Assembly: GCF_001636055.1 (NCBI RefSeq)
Contig: NZ_CP011789.1
Coordinates: 4,402,001-4,466,000, forward strand
From: Pseudomonas putida
GTDB taxonomy: Bacteria > Pseudomonadota > Gammaproteobacteria > Pseudomonadales > Pseudomonadaceae
Direction of reading: 5' to 3'
Length of the DNA: 64,000 bases
This document shows positions 1 through 8,891 of the stretch, piece after piece. The position numbers and the translations under genes are program-made. The notes beneath the pieces were generated by a model. The model ran no database searches, was not told the DNA's origin, and saw only the letters and a program-made list of their open reading frames with translations. Every line of letters starts with the position of its first letter. Within the stretch, counting starts at the first letter, position 1.

Positions 1-1061
1 CGTTCCAGCCAACCGACGATGGCGCTGACATTGAGCGCACCGATCACGCCCAACACCCCGCCAATCAGGGTGCCGACGATACCGATCAGGCTGCCCTGGA
101 CCATGAAGGTCCCCATGATCTGCGCCGGCGTCGCGCCGATGGTGCGTAGAATCGCGATGTCGGCACCCTTGTCGTTCACCACCATCACCAGGGTGGCGAT
201 GATGTTGAACGCCGCCACGGCAATGATCATCAGCAACAGCAGACCGATCATGGTCTTTTCCATCTTCATCGCGCTGAACAAGCTGCCCTGGGTGTGCGAC
301 CAGTCATCGGCGCGGTAGGCATCACCCAGGCCCGAAGCGATCGCCTTGGACACCTGCGGCGCAGCGTACAGGTCGTGCAGCTTAAGGCGTACGCCCTGCA
401 CCTGGCCCGGTGCCCAGCGTTGCATCTCGCCGGCGTCGGCCATGTGGATGTAGGCCTGCGAACCGTCCAGCTCGGCACCGACCTTGAAGATGCCGACCAC
501 GGTCAGGCGCTGCATGCGTGGGGTAATACCACCGGGCGCACTGCTCACTTCCGGCACGATCAGGGTGACCTTGTCGCCGGTGTTCAGGCGAAAACGGCGC
601 GCCGTCAGCTCCCCGAGCACCACGCCATACTCACCGGGCTGCAGCGCTTGCAGGGCACCCTGAACGATATGCTGGCCGACAATGGAGACCTTGCCCTCCT
701 GCGCCGGATCGATACCGCTGACCTGGATCGGCTGCATCGCCCCCTTGTAGGAGAGCATGCCTTCCATTTCCGTCAGGGGCGCCGCGGCGATCACCGCCGG
801 ATTCTTCAGCGCGGCCTCGGCAACACGCTGCCAGTTATCCAGCGGCTGTACGCCAAGGATGCTGGCATGCGGCACCAGCCCCAGCACGCGCGAGCTCATT
901 TCACGCTGGAAACCGTTCATCACCGACAACACCACGATCATCGCCAGCACGCCCAAAGAGAGGCCGATCATCGAGGTCATGGAGATGAACGAGATGAAGT
1001 GATTGCGGCGCTTGGCACGGGTGTAACGGGCACCGATGAACAAGGGCAAGGGTCTGAACAT
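1..1061 (-). CDS. lolE: LolE-type lipoprotein-releasing permease, partial (3' end beyond the window)
   Basis: Inner-membrane permease of the LolCDE ABC transporter, which extracts outer-membrane lipoproteins and hands them to LolA. The frame opens at ATG 1061 (MFRPLPLFIGARYTRAK) and stays open to base 1, so the C-terminus is missing. Visible parts are an N-terminal membrane helix after a basic RAKRRNHF segment, a long periplasmic domain, and MacB/FtsX-type helices (MEKTMIGLLLLMIIAVAAF, then VVNDKGADIAILRTIGA). It closely resembles the paralogue at 1809-3059, on the other side of lolD. The order C-D-E follows the E. coli operon, so naming this copy lolE is by position. It is co-transcribed with lolC and lolD; the 56-bp gap to lolD contains a hairpin. 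Confidence 0.93.
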   Translation of the reverse strand, partial: MFRPLPLFIGARYTRAKRRNHFISFISMTSMIGLSLGVLAMIVVLSVMNGFQREMSSRVLGLVPHASILGVQPLDNWQRVAEAALKNPAVIAAAPLTEMEGMLSYKGAMQPIQVSGIDPAQEGKVSIVGQHIVQGALQALQPGEYGVVLGELTARRFRLNTGDKVTLIVPEVSSAPGGITPRMQRLTVVGIFKVGAELDGSQAYIHMADAGEMQRWAPGQVQGVRLKLHDLYAAPQVSKAIASGLGDAYRADDWSHTQGSLFSAMKMEKTMIGLLLLMIIAVAAFNIIATLVMVVNDKGADIAILRTIGATPAQIMGTFMVQGSLIGIVGTLIGGVLGVIGALNVSAIVGWLE

Positions 1062-1090
1062 GTACGCGAACACCCAGTTGAACAGTAGAT

Positions 1091-1112
1091 TGGGGCCGCG
1101 CAGGCGGCCCCA
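1091..1112 (-). other. Hairpin between lolD and lolE
   Basis: A 9-bp perfect GC-rich stem (tggggccgc / gcggcccca) with a GCAG loop sits in the 56-bp gap between the lolD stop and the lolE start. It has no good U-tract on the minus strand, so it may be a processing or attenuation element rather than a full terminator. Confidence 0.5.
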
Positions 1113-1117
1113 TGCAA

Positions 1118-1801
1118 TCAGATCGAGATCAGACGACCGTCTTCCAGGCTCAGCACACGGTCCATCTTGCGTGCCAGGCTCAGGTCGTGGGTCACCACCA
1201 GGAACGCCGTGCGCGACGCCGTCGACAGCTCCTGCATCAGCTCCTGGATACCCAGCGCGGTATGGTGGTCAAGGTTGCCGGTGGGCTCGTCGAGCATCAC
1301 CAGGCCCGGCTGGTTGACCAGCGCACGGGCAATCGCCACGCGCTGGCGCTCACCGCCAGACAGTTCGGCAGGCTTGTGATTCAGGCGATGGCTGAGGCCT
1401 ACACGCTTGAGCAGCGCCTCTGCGCGCTGGCGCGCCTCCGGGATGGGTGTACGACCGATCAGCAGCGGCATGCAGACGTTTTCCAGGGCCGTGAATTCTG
1501 CCAGCAGGTGGTGGAACTGGTAGACGAAGCCCAAGGCGCGGTTGCGCAGCAAGCCGCGATCACGTTCGCCGAGCGCCGAAAGCTCTTCCCCGGCCAGCCA
1601 GACGCTGCCCTGGGTTGGCGTGTCGAGGCCGCCAAGCAGGTTGAGCAGCGTGCTCTTGCCCGAGCCGGAGCTACCGACGATGGCCACCCGCTCCCCCGGG
1701 TGCAGCTCCAGGCTCAGGCCCGACAGCACCTGCACCGACTCCGGCCCCTCGTCATAGGACTTGCCCAGGTTGCGGCAACTCAGTACGGCTTTATCACTCA
1801 T
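1118..1801 (-). CDS. lolD: LolD, ATPase of the lipoprotein-releasing ABC transporter
   Basis: Cytoplasmic ATPase that powers lipoprotein release with LolC and LolE. At 227 aa it has the normal family length. It shows Walker [10 protein letters not shown], a Q-loop region ([12 protein letters not shown]), the ABC signature [15 protein letters not shown], Walker [13 protein letters not shown] and a switch histidine (VVTHD). I chose ATG 1801 (MSDKAVLSC), which has GAGTGAG just upstream. An in-frame ATG at 1816 (MSESRMSDK) overlaps the lolC stop and would add five residues, so translational coupling to lolC is likely either way. Confidence 0.95.
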   Translation of the reverse strand: MSDKAVLSCRNLGKSYDEGPESVQVLSGLSLELHPGERVAIVGSSGSGKSTLLNLLGGLDTPTQGSVWLAGEELSALGERDRGLLRNRALGFVYQFHHLLAEFTALENVCMPLLIGRTPIPEARQRAEALLKRVGLSHRLNHKPAELSGGERQRVAIARALVNQPGLVMLDEPTGNLDHHTALGIQELMQELSTASRTAFLVVTHDLSLARKMDRVLSLEDGRLISI

Positions 1802-1808
1802 GCGCGAC

Positions 1809-3059
1809 TCACTCATAACGTAGCGCCTCTGCAGGCTGGGTGCGGGCGGCACGCCAGGCCGGATACAGGGTGGCGAGGAAACTCAGGACCAGTGCCGCAC
1901 CGCAGACCATCCACACGTCCTGGGCGATGATCTGCGACGGCAGGTAATCGATGAAGTACACATCGGCATTGAGGAACTTGTGCCCGATCAAGGTCTCGAC
2001 ACCCGCGATCGCCGCACTGACGTTGAGCGCAGCGATGATCCCGACCACTGCGCCGATCAGCGTGCCGACCACGCCGATCACCGTGCCCTGGACCATGAAG
2101 ATCGCCATGATCTGCCGGGGCGTGGCGCCAAGCGTACGCAGGATGGCGATGTCGCCGCGCTTGTCGTTGACCACCATCACCAGGGTGGAAATGATGTTGA
2201 ACGCGGCCACCGCGACGATCAGCAGCAGGAGCAGGCCGATGATCGACTTCTCCATGCGAATCGCCTGGTACAGGTTGCCCTGGGTGCGGGTCCAGTCGCG
2301 GGCGTAGTACTGGTGATCGCCCAACTGCTGGACGATGCTCCAGGCCTCGCGCGGAGCCTTGAACAGGTCGTCGAACTTCAGGCGCAGGCCTTGCACCTGG
2401 TCAGCCTTCCAGCGGTGCAGCCGCGAAAGGTCAGAGAGGTTGGTCAGGCCCAGGAAGCCATCGATCTCGCCAGCGCCGACGTGAAAGGTGCCGACCACGG
2501 TAAAGCGCTTCATGCGCGGGAACATCCCGGCCGGGGTGATGCTTACCTCGGGGGCGACGAAGGTGACCTTGTCACCGACCTTGACGCCCAGCTTGGTGGC
2601 GGCCTTGTCACCGATGAGGATGCCCCACTCGCCGGGCGCCAGCTGGTCGAGGCTGCCCTGCTGCAGGAAGTTGTCGATGATCGACACCTCGCGCTCGCGG
2701 TCCGGCTGGATGCCGTTGAGCAGCATCTTCTGCACCTTGCCGTCATGGGTAAGCAGCCCCTGCATCTGCGTGAAGGGCGCGACCGCCTGCACGTGCGGAT
2801 TCTGCTTTACTTGTTGAGCAAGGGCCTGCCAGTCGCCGATGGGCTGGTCGCCCTCGATGGTGGCGTGGGGGACCATGCCAAGGACGCGGGTGCGCATCTC
2901 GTGATCGAAGCCATTCATCACCGACAGCACCACGATCATCACCACCACGCCCAGGGCGAGGCCGATCATCGAGGTCAGGGAAATGAACGAGACGAAATGG
3001 TTGCGTCGCTTGGCACGGGTGTAACGCGTACCGATGAATACGAAGAGAGGTCTGAACAT
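1809..3059 (-). CDS. lolC: LolC-type lipoprotein-releasing permease
   Basis: First gene of the lolCDE operon, 416 aa, a full-length LolC/E family permease. It starts [19 protein letters not shown] with a membrane helix at about residues 25-50, then a periplasmic domain of about 230 residues, then three C-terminal helices. These include [19 protein letters not shown] followed by the conserved cytoplasmic segment [20 protein letters not shown]. The C-terminus LRYE overlaps the possible upstream start of lolD. The proteins before and after lolD are clear paralogues, consistent with a heterodimeric LolC/LolE permease. Its promoter must lie in the 93-bp gap shared with the divergent PilZ gene. Confidence 0.95.
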   Translation of the reverse strand: MFRPLFVFIGTRYTRAKRRNHFVSFISLTSMIGLALGVVVMIVVLSVMNGFDHEMRTRVLGMVPHATIEGDQPIGDWQALAQQVKQNPHVQAVAPFTQMQGLLTHDGKVQKMLLNGIQPDREREVSIIDNFLQQGSLDQLAPGEWGILIGDKAATKLGVKVGDKVTFVAPEVSITPAGMFPRMKRFTVVGTFHVGAGEIDGFLGLTNLSDLSRLHRWKADQVQGLRLKFDDLFKAPREAWSIVQQLGDHQYYARDWTRTQGNLYQAIRMEKSIIGLLLLLIVAVAAFNIISTLVMVVNDKRGDIAILRTLGATPRQIMAIFMVQGTVIGVVGTLIGAVVGIIAALNVSAAIAGVETLIGHKFLNADVYFIDYLPSQIIAQDVWMVCGAALVLSFLATLYPAWRAARTQPAEALRYE

Positions 3060-3152
3060 GTCGGGGCTTGTTCGGATGAAAGGGAACGTCCTGGTGGCGA
3101 GGCGCCTACGGCGGCTTTACACTCGGACCACCGCCGCAACCATGGGTTCGCC

Positions 3153-3737
3153 ATGACGACATTAGACGAAGAAGATCGCCGGGAATACTACCGCATCGAA
3201 GACAGGATCGCACTGGAAATCAGCCCCCTGAGCGCGGCTGAAGCCCTTGAGCCAGAACTGTTGCAGGATGATTCACCACTGTTCAACCTGCTCAGCGAGC
3301 TGCACCTGTCGGACTTCGAATCCCAGCACCTGTTGCGCCAGCTCAGCGACAAGGACCGCACCCTGGCCGCCTTCCTGCGCGCCCAGAACAAACGCCTCGA
3401 CCTGCTCAGCGCGGTGGTAGCACAAACGCTGATCGGCGAGATCGGCCAGCCGCAGCGGGTGATCATCTCCGAAGGCGGTGTCGAATTCGCCCAGGCGCAG
3501 CAGATCGCGCCCGGCACCCGGGTCAAGGTGAAGATGGTGCTGATGCCACGCGCCCACGGCCTGCTGCTGCGTGGCCGCGTCACCCACTGCGACCCACGTG
3601 CCGACGGCGGCTTCGAGGTTGGCACCGAATTCATCGACATGACCGATGCCCAGCGCCAGCTCCTGGCCCGCTATATCCTGCAGCGCCAGCAACAACAGCG
3701 GCGCCAGCAACTCGAACACGACGACCCGGCATCCTGA
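3153..3737 (+). CDS. PilZ-domain protein, probable c-di-GMP receptor
   Basis: A 194-aa protein opening MTTLDEEDRREYYRIEDR, an N-terminus typical of Pseudomonas PilZ proteins. Residues about 90-175 resemble a PilZ beta-barrel (RVKVKMVLMP, then LLRGRVTHCDP, then FEVGTEFIDM). The canonical [D/N]xSxxG motif is only partly kept (IISEGG), and I cannot confirm an RxxxR motif directly before the barrel, so c-di-GMP binding is not certain. The tail is Gln/Arg-rich (LQRQQQQRRQQLEHDD). It is divergent from lolC; I recall a PilZ gene in the same place in P. aeruginosa. The frame continues upstream, but ATG 3153 gives the family-like N-terminus. Confidence 0.82.
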   Translation: MTTLDEEDRREYYRIEDRIALEISPLSAAEALEPELLQDDSPLFNLLSELHLSDFESQHLLRQLSDKDRTLAAFLRAQNKRLDLLSAVVAQTLIGEIGQPQRVIISEGGVEFAQAQQIAPGTRVKVKMVLMPRAHGLLLRGRVTHCDPRADGGFEVGTEFIDMTDAQRQLLARYILQRQQQQRRQQLEHDDPAS

Positions 3738-3768
3738 GCCTTTTCCCTTTAGACCTGAAGGAACGAAC

Positions 3769-4485
3769 GTGACCCTGATCTACGGCCATCGCGGCGCCAA
3801 GGGCGAAGCGCCCGAGAACACCCTGACCAGCTTCCGCCAGTGCCTGTCGCACGGCGTCGACCGTTGCGAGCTGGACCTGCACCTGTCGGCCGACAACGAG
3901 CTGATGGTGATCCATGACCCTACCCTCAAGCGCACCACCGGTCGACGCGGCAAGGTCGTCGAACACCCGGCAGCGGACCTGGTTACCTACGACGCGCGCA
4001 AGGGCGGCCCCGGACATGTGCAGCCCTGCCCTATCCCGCGCCTTGAAGAACTGTTCGAGAAATGCGCCTTTGCCCACTGGCAGCTGGAGGTCAAGAGTGC
4101 TTCGCGCACCCGCGCAGCAAGCACGGTGCTGGCCATCCGCGAACTGGCCCAACAGTACGGTCTGCTCGACAAGGTGACCATCACCTCGAGCTCGCGGGAA
4201 GTGCTGGGGGCAGCACAGGAACTGGTGCCCGACATCACGCGTGGGCTGGTTGCCGAATACGCCTGGCTCGACCCACTGAAAGTGGCACAGAACTACGGCT
4301 GCGAGATGCTCGCGCTGAACTGGACACTGTGCACCCCCGAACGCCTGCTCAAGGCGCAGAAGCAGGGTTTGCATGTGTCGGTGTGGACGGTCAACGAGCC
4401 GGCGCTGATGCGCCGACTCGCCGATTTTGGCGTGGACAGCCTGATTACAGACTTTCCCGGTTTGGCCAAGACCACCCTCGGGTAG
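3769..4485 (+). CDS. Glycerophosphodiester phosphodiesterase (GDPD/UgpQ type)
   Basis: A 238-aa cytoplasmic protein predicted to hydrolyse glycerophosphodiesters to glycerol-3-phosphate and an alcohol. It carries the GDPD signature GHRGAKGEAPENT (His7, Arg8), CELDLHLSADNELMVIHD (Glu34, Asp36, His49) and a C-terminal VDSLITDFPG. There is no signal peptide, which suggests the UgpQ (cytoplasmic) rather than GlpQ (periplasmic) type. I chose GTG 3769 because it is preceded by GAAGGAAC and places the HRG motif at the expected distance. It lies 31 bp after the PilZ gene, so the two may be co-transcribed. Confidence 0.92.
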   Translation: MTLIYGHRGAKGEAPENTLTSFRQCLSHGVDRCELDLHLSADNELMVIHDPTLKRTTGRRGKVVEHPAADLVTYDARKGGPGHVQPCPIPRLEELFEKCAFAHWQLEVKSASRTRAASTVLAIRELAQQYGLLDKVTITSSSREVLGAAQELVPDITRGLVAEYAWLDPLKVAQNYGCEMLALNWTLCTPERLLKAQKQGLHVSVWTVNEPALMRRLADFGVDSLITDFPGLAKTTLG

Positions 4486-4533
4486 GGCTGAAATCGGTCT
4501 CCCCGACCGGCTCAGGCCACCGGCCGGAGCCGC

Positions 4534-5928
4534 TCAAAAAAGCCGGTTCAGACCGTCGTAGGCGGCTACCCGATAGGCTTCGGCCATGGTCGGGTAGTTG
4601 AAGGTGGTGTTGACGAAGTACTTGAGATTGTTCAGCTCACCCGGCTGGTTCATGATCGCCTGGCCGATGTGGACAATCTCCGAAGCCTGGTAGCCGAAGC
4701 AGTGCACGCCAAGGATTTCCAGGGTTTCGCGGTGGAACAGGATCTTCAGCATGCCCTGAGGCTCGCCGGCGATCTGCGCACGGGCCATGCTCTTGAAGAA
4801 CGCCTTGCCCACTTCGTACGGCACCTTGGCCTGGGTCAGCTCCTGCTCGTTCTTGCCGATCGAGCTGATCTCCGGAATGGTGTAGATGCCGGTCGGCACG
4901 TCGTTGACGAAGCGCCAGCTGCCGTTGTCGACGATGCTGCCGGCCGCCGAACGGCCCTGGTCGTGGGCGGCGCTGGCCAGGCTTGGCCAACCGATCACGT
5001 CACCGGCACCGTAGATGTTCGGCACACTGGTGCTGTAGTTCTCGTCGACCTCGATCTGGCCGCGGCTGTTGACCTTGATACCGATGTTCTCAAGGCCCAG
5101 CTTGTCGGTGTTGCCGGTACGGCCGTTGCACCACAGCAAGGCGTCGGCCTTGATCTTCTTGCCCGACTTCAGGTGCAGGATCACCCCGTTGTCCAGGCCC
5201 TCGACACGCTCGTACTCCTCGTTATGGCGTACGGTGATGTTGTTGTTGCTGAAGTGGTAGCTCAGCGCCTGGGAGATTTCCGAATCCAGGAAGCTCAGCA
5301 ATTGGCCTCGGTTGTCGACCAATTCGACCAGCACGCCCAGGCCACTGAAGATCGAGGCGTATTCGCAACCGATCACCCCGGCACCATAGACGATCAGCTT
5401 GCGAGGCGTGTGGCTCAGGCTGAGGATGGTGTCGCTGTCGTAGACGCGCGGGTGGTGGAAGTCGATGTCGGCCGGGCGATAAGGGCGCGAGCCGGTGGCG
5501 ATGATGATGTGCTTGGCGTTGAGCTTCTCGACCACGCCGTTGGGGCAGACCACTTCGACGGTCTGCTCATCGGCGAAGCTGCCGGTGCCGACGAACACGT
5601 CTACGCGGTTGCGCGCGTAGTAGCCGGTGCGCGAGGCAACCTGCTTGGAAATCACCTTCTCAGCGCTCTTGAGCACGTCGGGGAAGGAGAACCAGCGCGG
5701 CTCACCAATGGCACGGAACATCGGGTTGGTGTTGAACTGCATGATCTGCCGCACCGAGTGACGCAGTGCCTTGGACGGGATGGTGCCCAAGTGGGTGCAG
5801 TTGCCGCCGACCTGGCGACGGCTGTCGACCATCGCGACCTTGCGCCCCGCTTTGGCGGCGTTCATTGCCGCGCCTTCTCCGGCCGGGCCGGAACCCAGCA
5901 CCACTACGTCGTAGTTGTAGACAGCCAT
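4534..5928 (-). CDS. sthA: Soluble pyridine nucleotide transhydrogenase
   Basis: Cytoplasmic FAD enzyme of 464 aa that transfers hydride between NADPH and NAD+, balancing the two pools. The N-terminal FAD site is [15 protein letters not shown]. The [16 protein letters not shown] segment keeps only the first cysteine of the disulfide-reductase pair, with Thr in place of the second, which is diagnostic for SthA against lipoamide dehydrogenases. The NAD(P) fold is [18 protein letters not shown], and the C-terminal dimerisation domain includes [19 protein letters not shown] 5928 is preceded by GAAGGAG. It converges with the GDPD gene across a 48-bp gap; I saw no convincing terminator there. Confidence 0.97.
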   Translation of the reverse strand: MAVYNYDVVVLGSGPAGEGAAMNAAKAGRKVAMVDSRRQVGGNCTHLGTIPSKALRHSVRQIMQFNTNPMFRAIGEPRWFSFPDVLKSAEKVISKQVASRTGYYARNRVDVFVGTGSFADEQTVEVVCPNGVVEKLNAKHIIIATGSRPYRPADIDFHHPRVYDSDTILSLSHTPRKLIVYGAGVIGCEYASIFSGLGVLVELVDNRGQLLSFLDSEISQALSYHFSNNNITVRHNEEYERVEGLDNGVILHLKSGKKIKADALLWCNGRTGNTDKLGLENIGIKVNSRGQIEVDENYSTSVPNIYGAGDVIGWPSLASAAHDQGRSAAGSIVDNGSWRFVNDVPTGIYTIPEISSIGKNEQELTQAKVPYEVGKAFFKSMARAQIAGEPQGMLKILFHRETLEILGVHCFGYQASEIVHIGQAIMNQPGELNNLKYFVNTTFNYPTMAEAYRVAAYDGLNRLF

Positions 5929-6130
5929 GCGTACTCCTTCAGAACTGGCCCGCCGGCCGGCTGGCCGCGGGGCTCATCATGTCGCCGGGGCGCCATGAAA
6001 AAATTCGGGTGCAGTCTAATCAAGCGTGAACGCCGCGCACATTAACCCTTGGTCGCGTCGTAGGCCATCTTTGCCTGCACTACATGTCATTTCGCCGCTT
6101 CCCTGGCCGCGATCATCCGTGCCCTGCCTT

Positions 6131-7129
6131 TCACCCGCCTTTCAACGCCCGCTGGAAACCTGGCGTGGACCGGGAGACGAAACCACCCTCGACCCGGGTC
6201 ACCAGTACGGCAGCGATGCCGTGGGCCACGGCAAAATCCCAGCCGCGCTCGGGCCCGAGAATCAGCAGCAACGTCGAGTAACCGTCAGCGATCAGTGCCG
6301 AGCGGTCAAGCACGGTGACTGCAGCCAGACCGTGGGCGACCGGACGCCCCAGACGGGCATCGAAGGTGTGCGAATAGCGCCGGCCATTGTCCTCGAAATA
6401 GTTGCGGTAGTCACCCGAGGTCGACACCGACAGGCCATCGATGGCAATCACCTGGCGGGCGATCTGGCGATCCTCGCGCGGCAGCTCCAGTGCAATGCGC
6501 CAGGGGCTGCCATCAGGCTTGCGGCCTGCGGCCTGCAATTCCCCGGTGGCTTCGGCGACAAAGCTGTCGATACCCATCGCCCGCAGGCGCTCGGCGATCA
6601 GGTCGACTGCGTGACCGGCAGCAATACTGTTGAAGTCCAGCTCCAGCGCGACATCCTTGCACAGGCGCTCGCCATCGATGTGCAGGTGACGATAACCTAC
6701 GCGCTGACGGGCCAAGGCCAGGGCCTGAGGATCGGGCACCTGCTCCTGACGCGCCTGCGGGCCGAAACCCCACAGGTTGAGCAGCGGCTCGACACTGAGG
6801 TCGAAAGCGCCCTCGCTCACATCCGCCAGGTGCTGGCCGAAGGTGACCAGCTCGAACATGTCCTGCGGGATGGCCAGGCATTGATTGGCCGGCAACTGGT
6901 TGAAGCGACTGACGACAGAGTCGTCACGGTAGGTGGAATACGACGCGTCAATTTCATGCAGGATGGTTTCGACAGCTTCGCGCACCTGGTCCGGTGCCGG
7001 GCCGCCGGGGTTGCGAACATACTGGATGCTGTAGCTGCTGCCCATGGTCGGGCCGCCAAGGCGCTCCAGCGTGGGTTGCTGGTCACAGGCCGATAGCAGC
7101 ATCAGGATAAGCAGTAAGGCTTTGCGCAA
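6131..7129 (-). CDS. apbE: ApbE-family FAD:protein FMN transferase, lipoprotein
   Basis: A 332-aa protein with a lipoprotein signal (MRKALLLILMLLSAC, lipobox Cys15). ApbE enzymes attach FMN covalently to Thr residues of periplasmic flavoproteins such as NqrB, NqrC and RnfG. Family motifs are PTMGSSYSIQY, the GAFDLSVEPLLNLWGFGP segment, SVSTSGDYRNYFE, YSHTFDARLGRPV, and the Mg-site region ADGYSTLLLILG. The segment usually written IAKG reads IAAG here, so the lysine is missing. I recall nqr genes beside its P. aeruginosa counterpart; none are here, so its substrate is elsewhere. It lies between sthA and gap, on the same strand as both. Confidence 0.9.
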   Translation of the reverse strand: MRKALLLILMLLSACDQQPTLERLGGPTMGSSYSIQYVRNPGGPAPDQVREAVETILHEIDASYSTYRDDSVVSRFNQLPANQCLAIPQDMFELVTFGQHLADVSEGAFDLSVEPLLNLWGFGPQARQEQVPDPQALALARQRVGYRHLHIDGERLCKDVALELDFNSIAAGHAVDLIAERLRAMGIDSFVAEATGELQAAGRKPDGSPWRIALELPREDRQIARQVIAIDGLSVSTSGDYRNYFEDNGRRYSHTFDARLGRPVAHGLAAVTVLDRSALIADGYSTLLLILGPERGWDFAVAHGIAAVLVTRVEGGFVSRSTPGFQRALKGG

Positions 7130-7210
7130 GATTCAGACTCTCGGTTGCCTGTGCCGCGTCTACCCTGGGACCAGCGTTTACCGTGGCAGTGCCGGCACAG
7201 ACACGACATA

Positions 7211-7242
7211 AAAAAACGGGAACCCGAAGGTTCCCGTTTTTT
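7211..7242 (-). terminator. Rho-independent terminator of gap
   Basis: A 14-bp perfect stem (aaaaaacgggaacc / ggttcccgtttttt) sits 18 bp past the gap stop. On the minus strand the loop is TTCG closed by C-G, a very stable tetraloop, followed by T6. The symmetry would also stop transcription from the other side. Confidence 0.93.
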
Positions 7243-7260
7243 CATGGCCTTACAAGCCTA

Positions 7261-8724
7261 TCAGCGTGGAAACGCTGGCGGGTTCACACCGGCCATCTCT
7301 TCCATCACGCGAACGACCTGGCAGCTGTAACCGAATTCGTTGTCGTACCAGACGTACAGGACAACACGATTATCATTGCAGATGGTCGCTTCGGCATCGA
7401 CCACACCGGCGTGGCGCGAGCCGACGAAGTCGGTCGAAACCACTTCCTGGGAGCTGACGTAGTCGATCTGCTTGTGCAGTTCCGAGTGCATGGCGGTCTG
7501 GCGCAGGTACTCGTTGAGCTCCTCGCGGTTGGTGGCCTTTTCCAGGTTCAGGTTCAGGATGGCCATCGACACGTTCGGCGTCGGTACGCGAATGGCGTTG
7601 CCGGTCAGCTTGCCCTTGAGCACTGGCAGTGCCTTGGCAGCGGCAGTGGCGGCGCCGGTTTCGGTGATGACCATGTTCAGCGGCGCGGCACGACCGCGAC
7701 GGCTGCCCTTGTGGAAGTTGTCGATCAGGTTCTGGTCGTTGGTGAACGAGTGAACGGTTTCGACGTGGCCGTTGACGATGCCGTACTGATCGTTGATGGC
7801 CTTGAGCACCGGCACGATGGCGTTGGTGGTGCAGGATGCCGCGGAGATGATCTTGTCATCGGCAGCGATATCGCCATGGTTGATGCCGTGCACGATGTTC
7901 TTCAGCGCGCCCTTGCCAGGTGCGGTGAGGATTACACGGGCAGCGCCCGGGCAGGCCAGGTGCTGGCCCAGGCCGTCGGCATCGCGCCAGACGCCGGTGT
8001 TGTCGACGATCAGTGCGTTGTCGATGCCGTACTGGGTGTAGTCGACTTCGCTCGGGCTCTTGGCGTAGATGACCTGGATCAGGTTGCCGTTGGCAGTGAT
8101 GGTGTTGTTGGCTTCATCGATGGTGATGGTGCCATCGAACGGGCCGTGAACCGAGTCGCGGCGCAGCAGGCTGGCGCGCTTGACCAGGTCGTTTTCGGCG
8201 CCCTTGCGCACGACGATGGCGCGCAGGCGCAGGCCGTCGCCACCACCGGTCTTCTCGATCAGGATGCGCGCCAGCAGGCGGCCGATGCGGCCGAAGCCGT
8301 ACAGGACGACGTCGGTGCCCTTGCGCGCCGAAGCGTTCTGCTGGCCAACCACCTCAGCCAGTTCTTCACGGACGAACTGCTCGGCAGTGCGACCGTTGCC
8401 TTCCTGCTTGAACTTGTTGGCCAGCTTGCCCAGGTCGACCGAAGCGGCGCCCAGTTTCAGCTCGCTCATGGCTTTGAGCAGGGGGAATGTCTCGTGTACG
8501 GACAGTTCGGTCTCGTCGGTCTGACGGTGACGTGCAAAGCGATGGGCTTTGAGGATCGAGATAACCGAACGGTTGATCAGGCTGCGGCCATAGATCGAGC
8601 TCACCACGTTGTTGTTGCGGTAGAGCTGACCGATAAGCGGGATCATCGCTTCAGCCAGGGCTTCACGATCGATCCACTCACCAAGACACTGGTCGGGCTT
8701 CTGAGTCACGGGAACCTTCCACAT
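7261..8724 (-). CDS. gap: Glyceraldehyde-3-phosphate dehydrogenase, long form
   Basis: A 487-aa protein against about 335 aa for ordinary GAPDH; the extra length is an N-terminal extension of roughly 130 residues. The core starts at LYGFGRIGRLLARIL (Rossmann GxGxxG). The catalytic Cys is in ISAASCTTNAIVPVLKAIND and the base in TVHSFTNDQN. The residue stretch after the second strand reads AIVVRKGAENDL. It lacks the usual Asp that selects NAD, so NADP(H) use is possible, which would suit gluconeogenic flow, but this is inference. It is divergent from mfd across 167 bp and ends at a strong terminator. It is similar in position to the second gap gene of Pseudomonas near mfd. Confidence 0.92.
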   Translation of the reverse strand: MWKVPVTQKPDQCLGEWIDREALAEAMIPLIGQLYRNNNVVSSIYGRSLINRSVISILKAHRFARHRQTDETELSVHETFPLLKAMSELKLGAASVDLGKLANKFKQEGNGRTAEQFVREELAEVVGQQNASARKGTDVVLYGFGRIGRLLARILIEKTGGGDGLRLRAIVVRKGAENDLVKRASLLRRDSVHGPFDGTITIDEANNTITANGNLIQVIYAKSPSEVDYTQYGIDNALIVDNTGVWRDADGLGQHLACPGAARVILTAPGKGALKNIVHGINHGDIAADDKIISAASCTTNAIVPVLKAINDQYGIVNGHVETVHSFTNDQNLIDNFHKGSRRGRAAPLNMVITETGAATAAAKALPVLKGKLTGNAIRVPTPNVSMAILNLNLEKATNREELNEYLRQTAMHSELHKQIDYVSSQEVVSTDFVGSRHAGVVDAEATICNDNRVVLYVWYDNEFGYSCQVVRVMEEMAGVNPPAFPR

Positions 8725-8891
8725 GTAGGGACAGAAAAAAGGGGCTACATTATGACGCCCCGATGCGTATCGGGCAATGAGCGCCTGTCGCTACCCGCAA
8801 AGCCAGCCGTCATGCCCTTTCGAGCCTGACAGCGAGCAGCGTCGCCGGTACACTTGACCTCTTTGCCGCAACGCTTGGAGTCGGATTTTCC

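Noticed and set aside
1980..3152. Upstream extension of the PilZ frame
   Set aside because: The extension is antisense to lolC; the family N-terminus begins at ATG 3153.
4486..4533. Terminator between the GDPD gene and sthA
   Set aside because: Only a 6-bp cggctc/gagccg pairing with no T-run; too weak to annotate.
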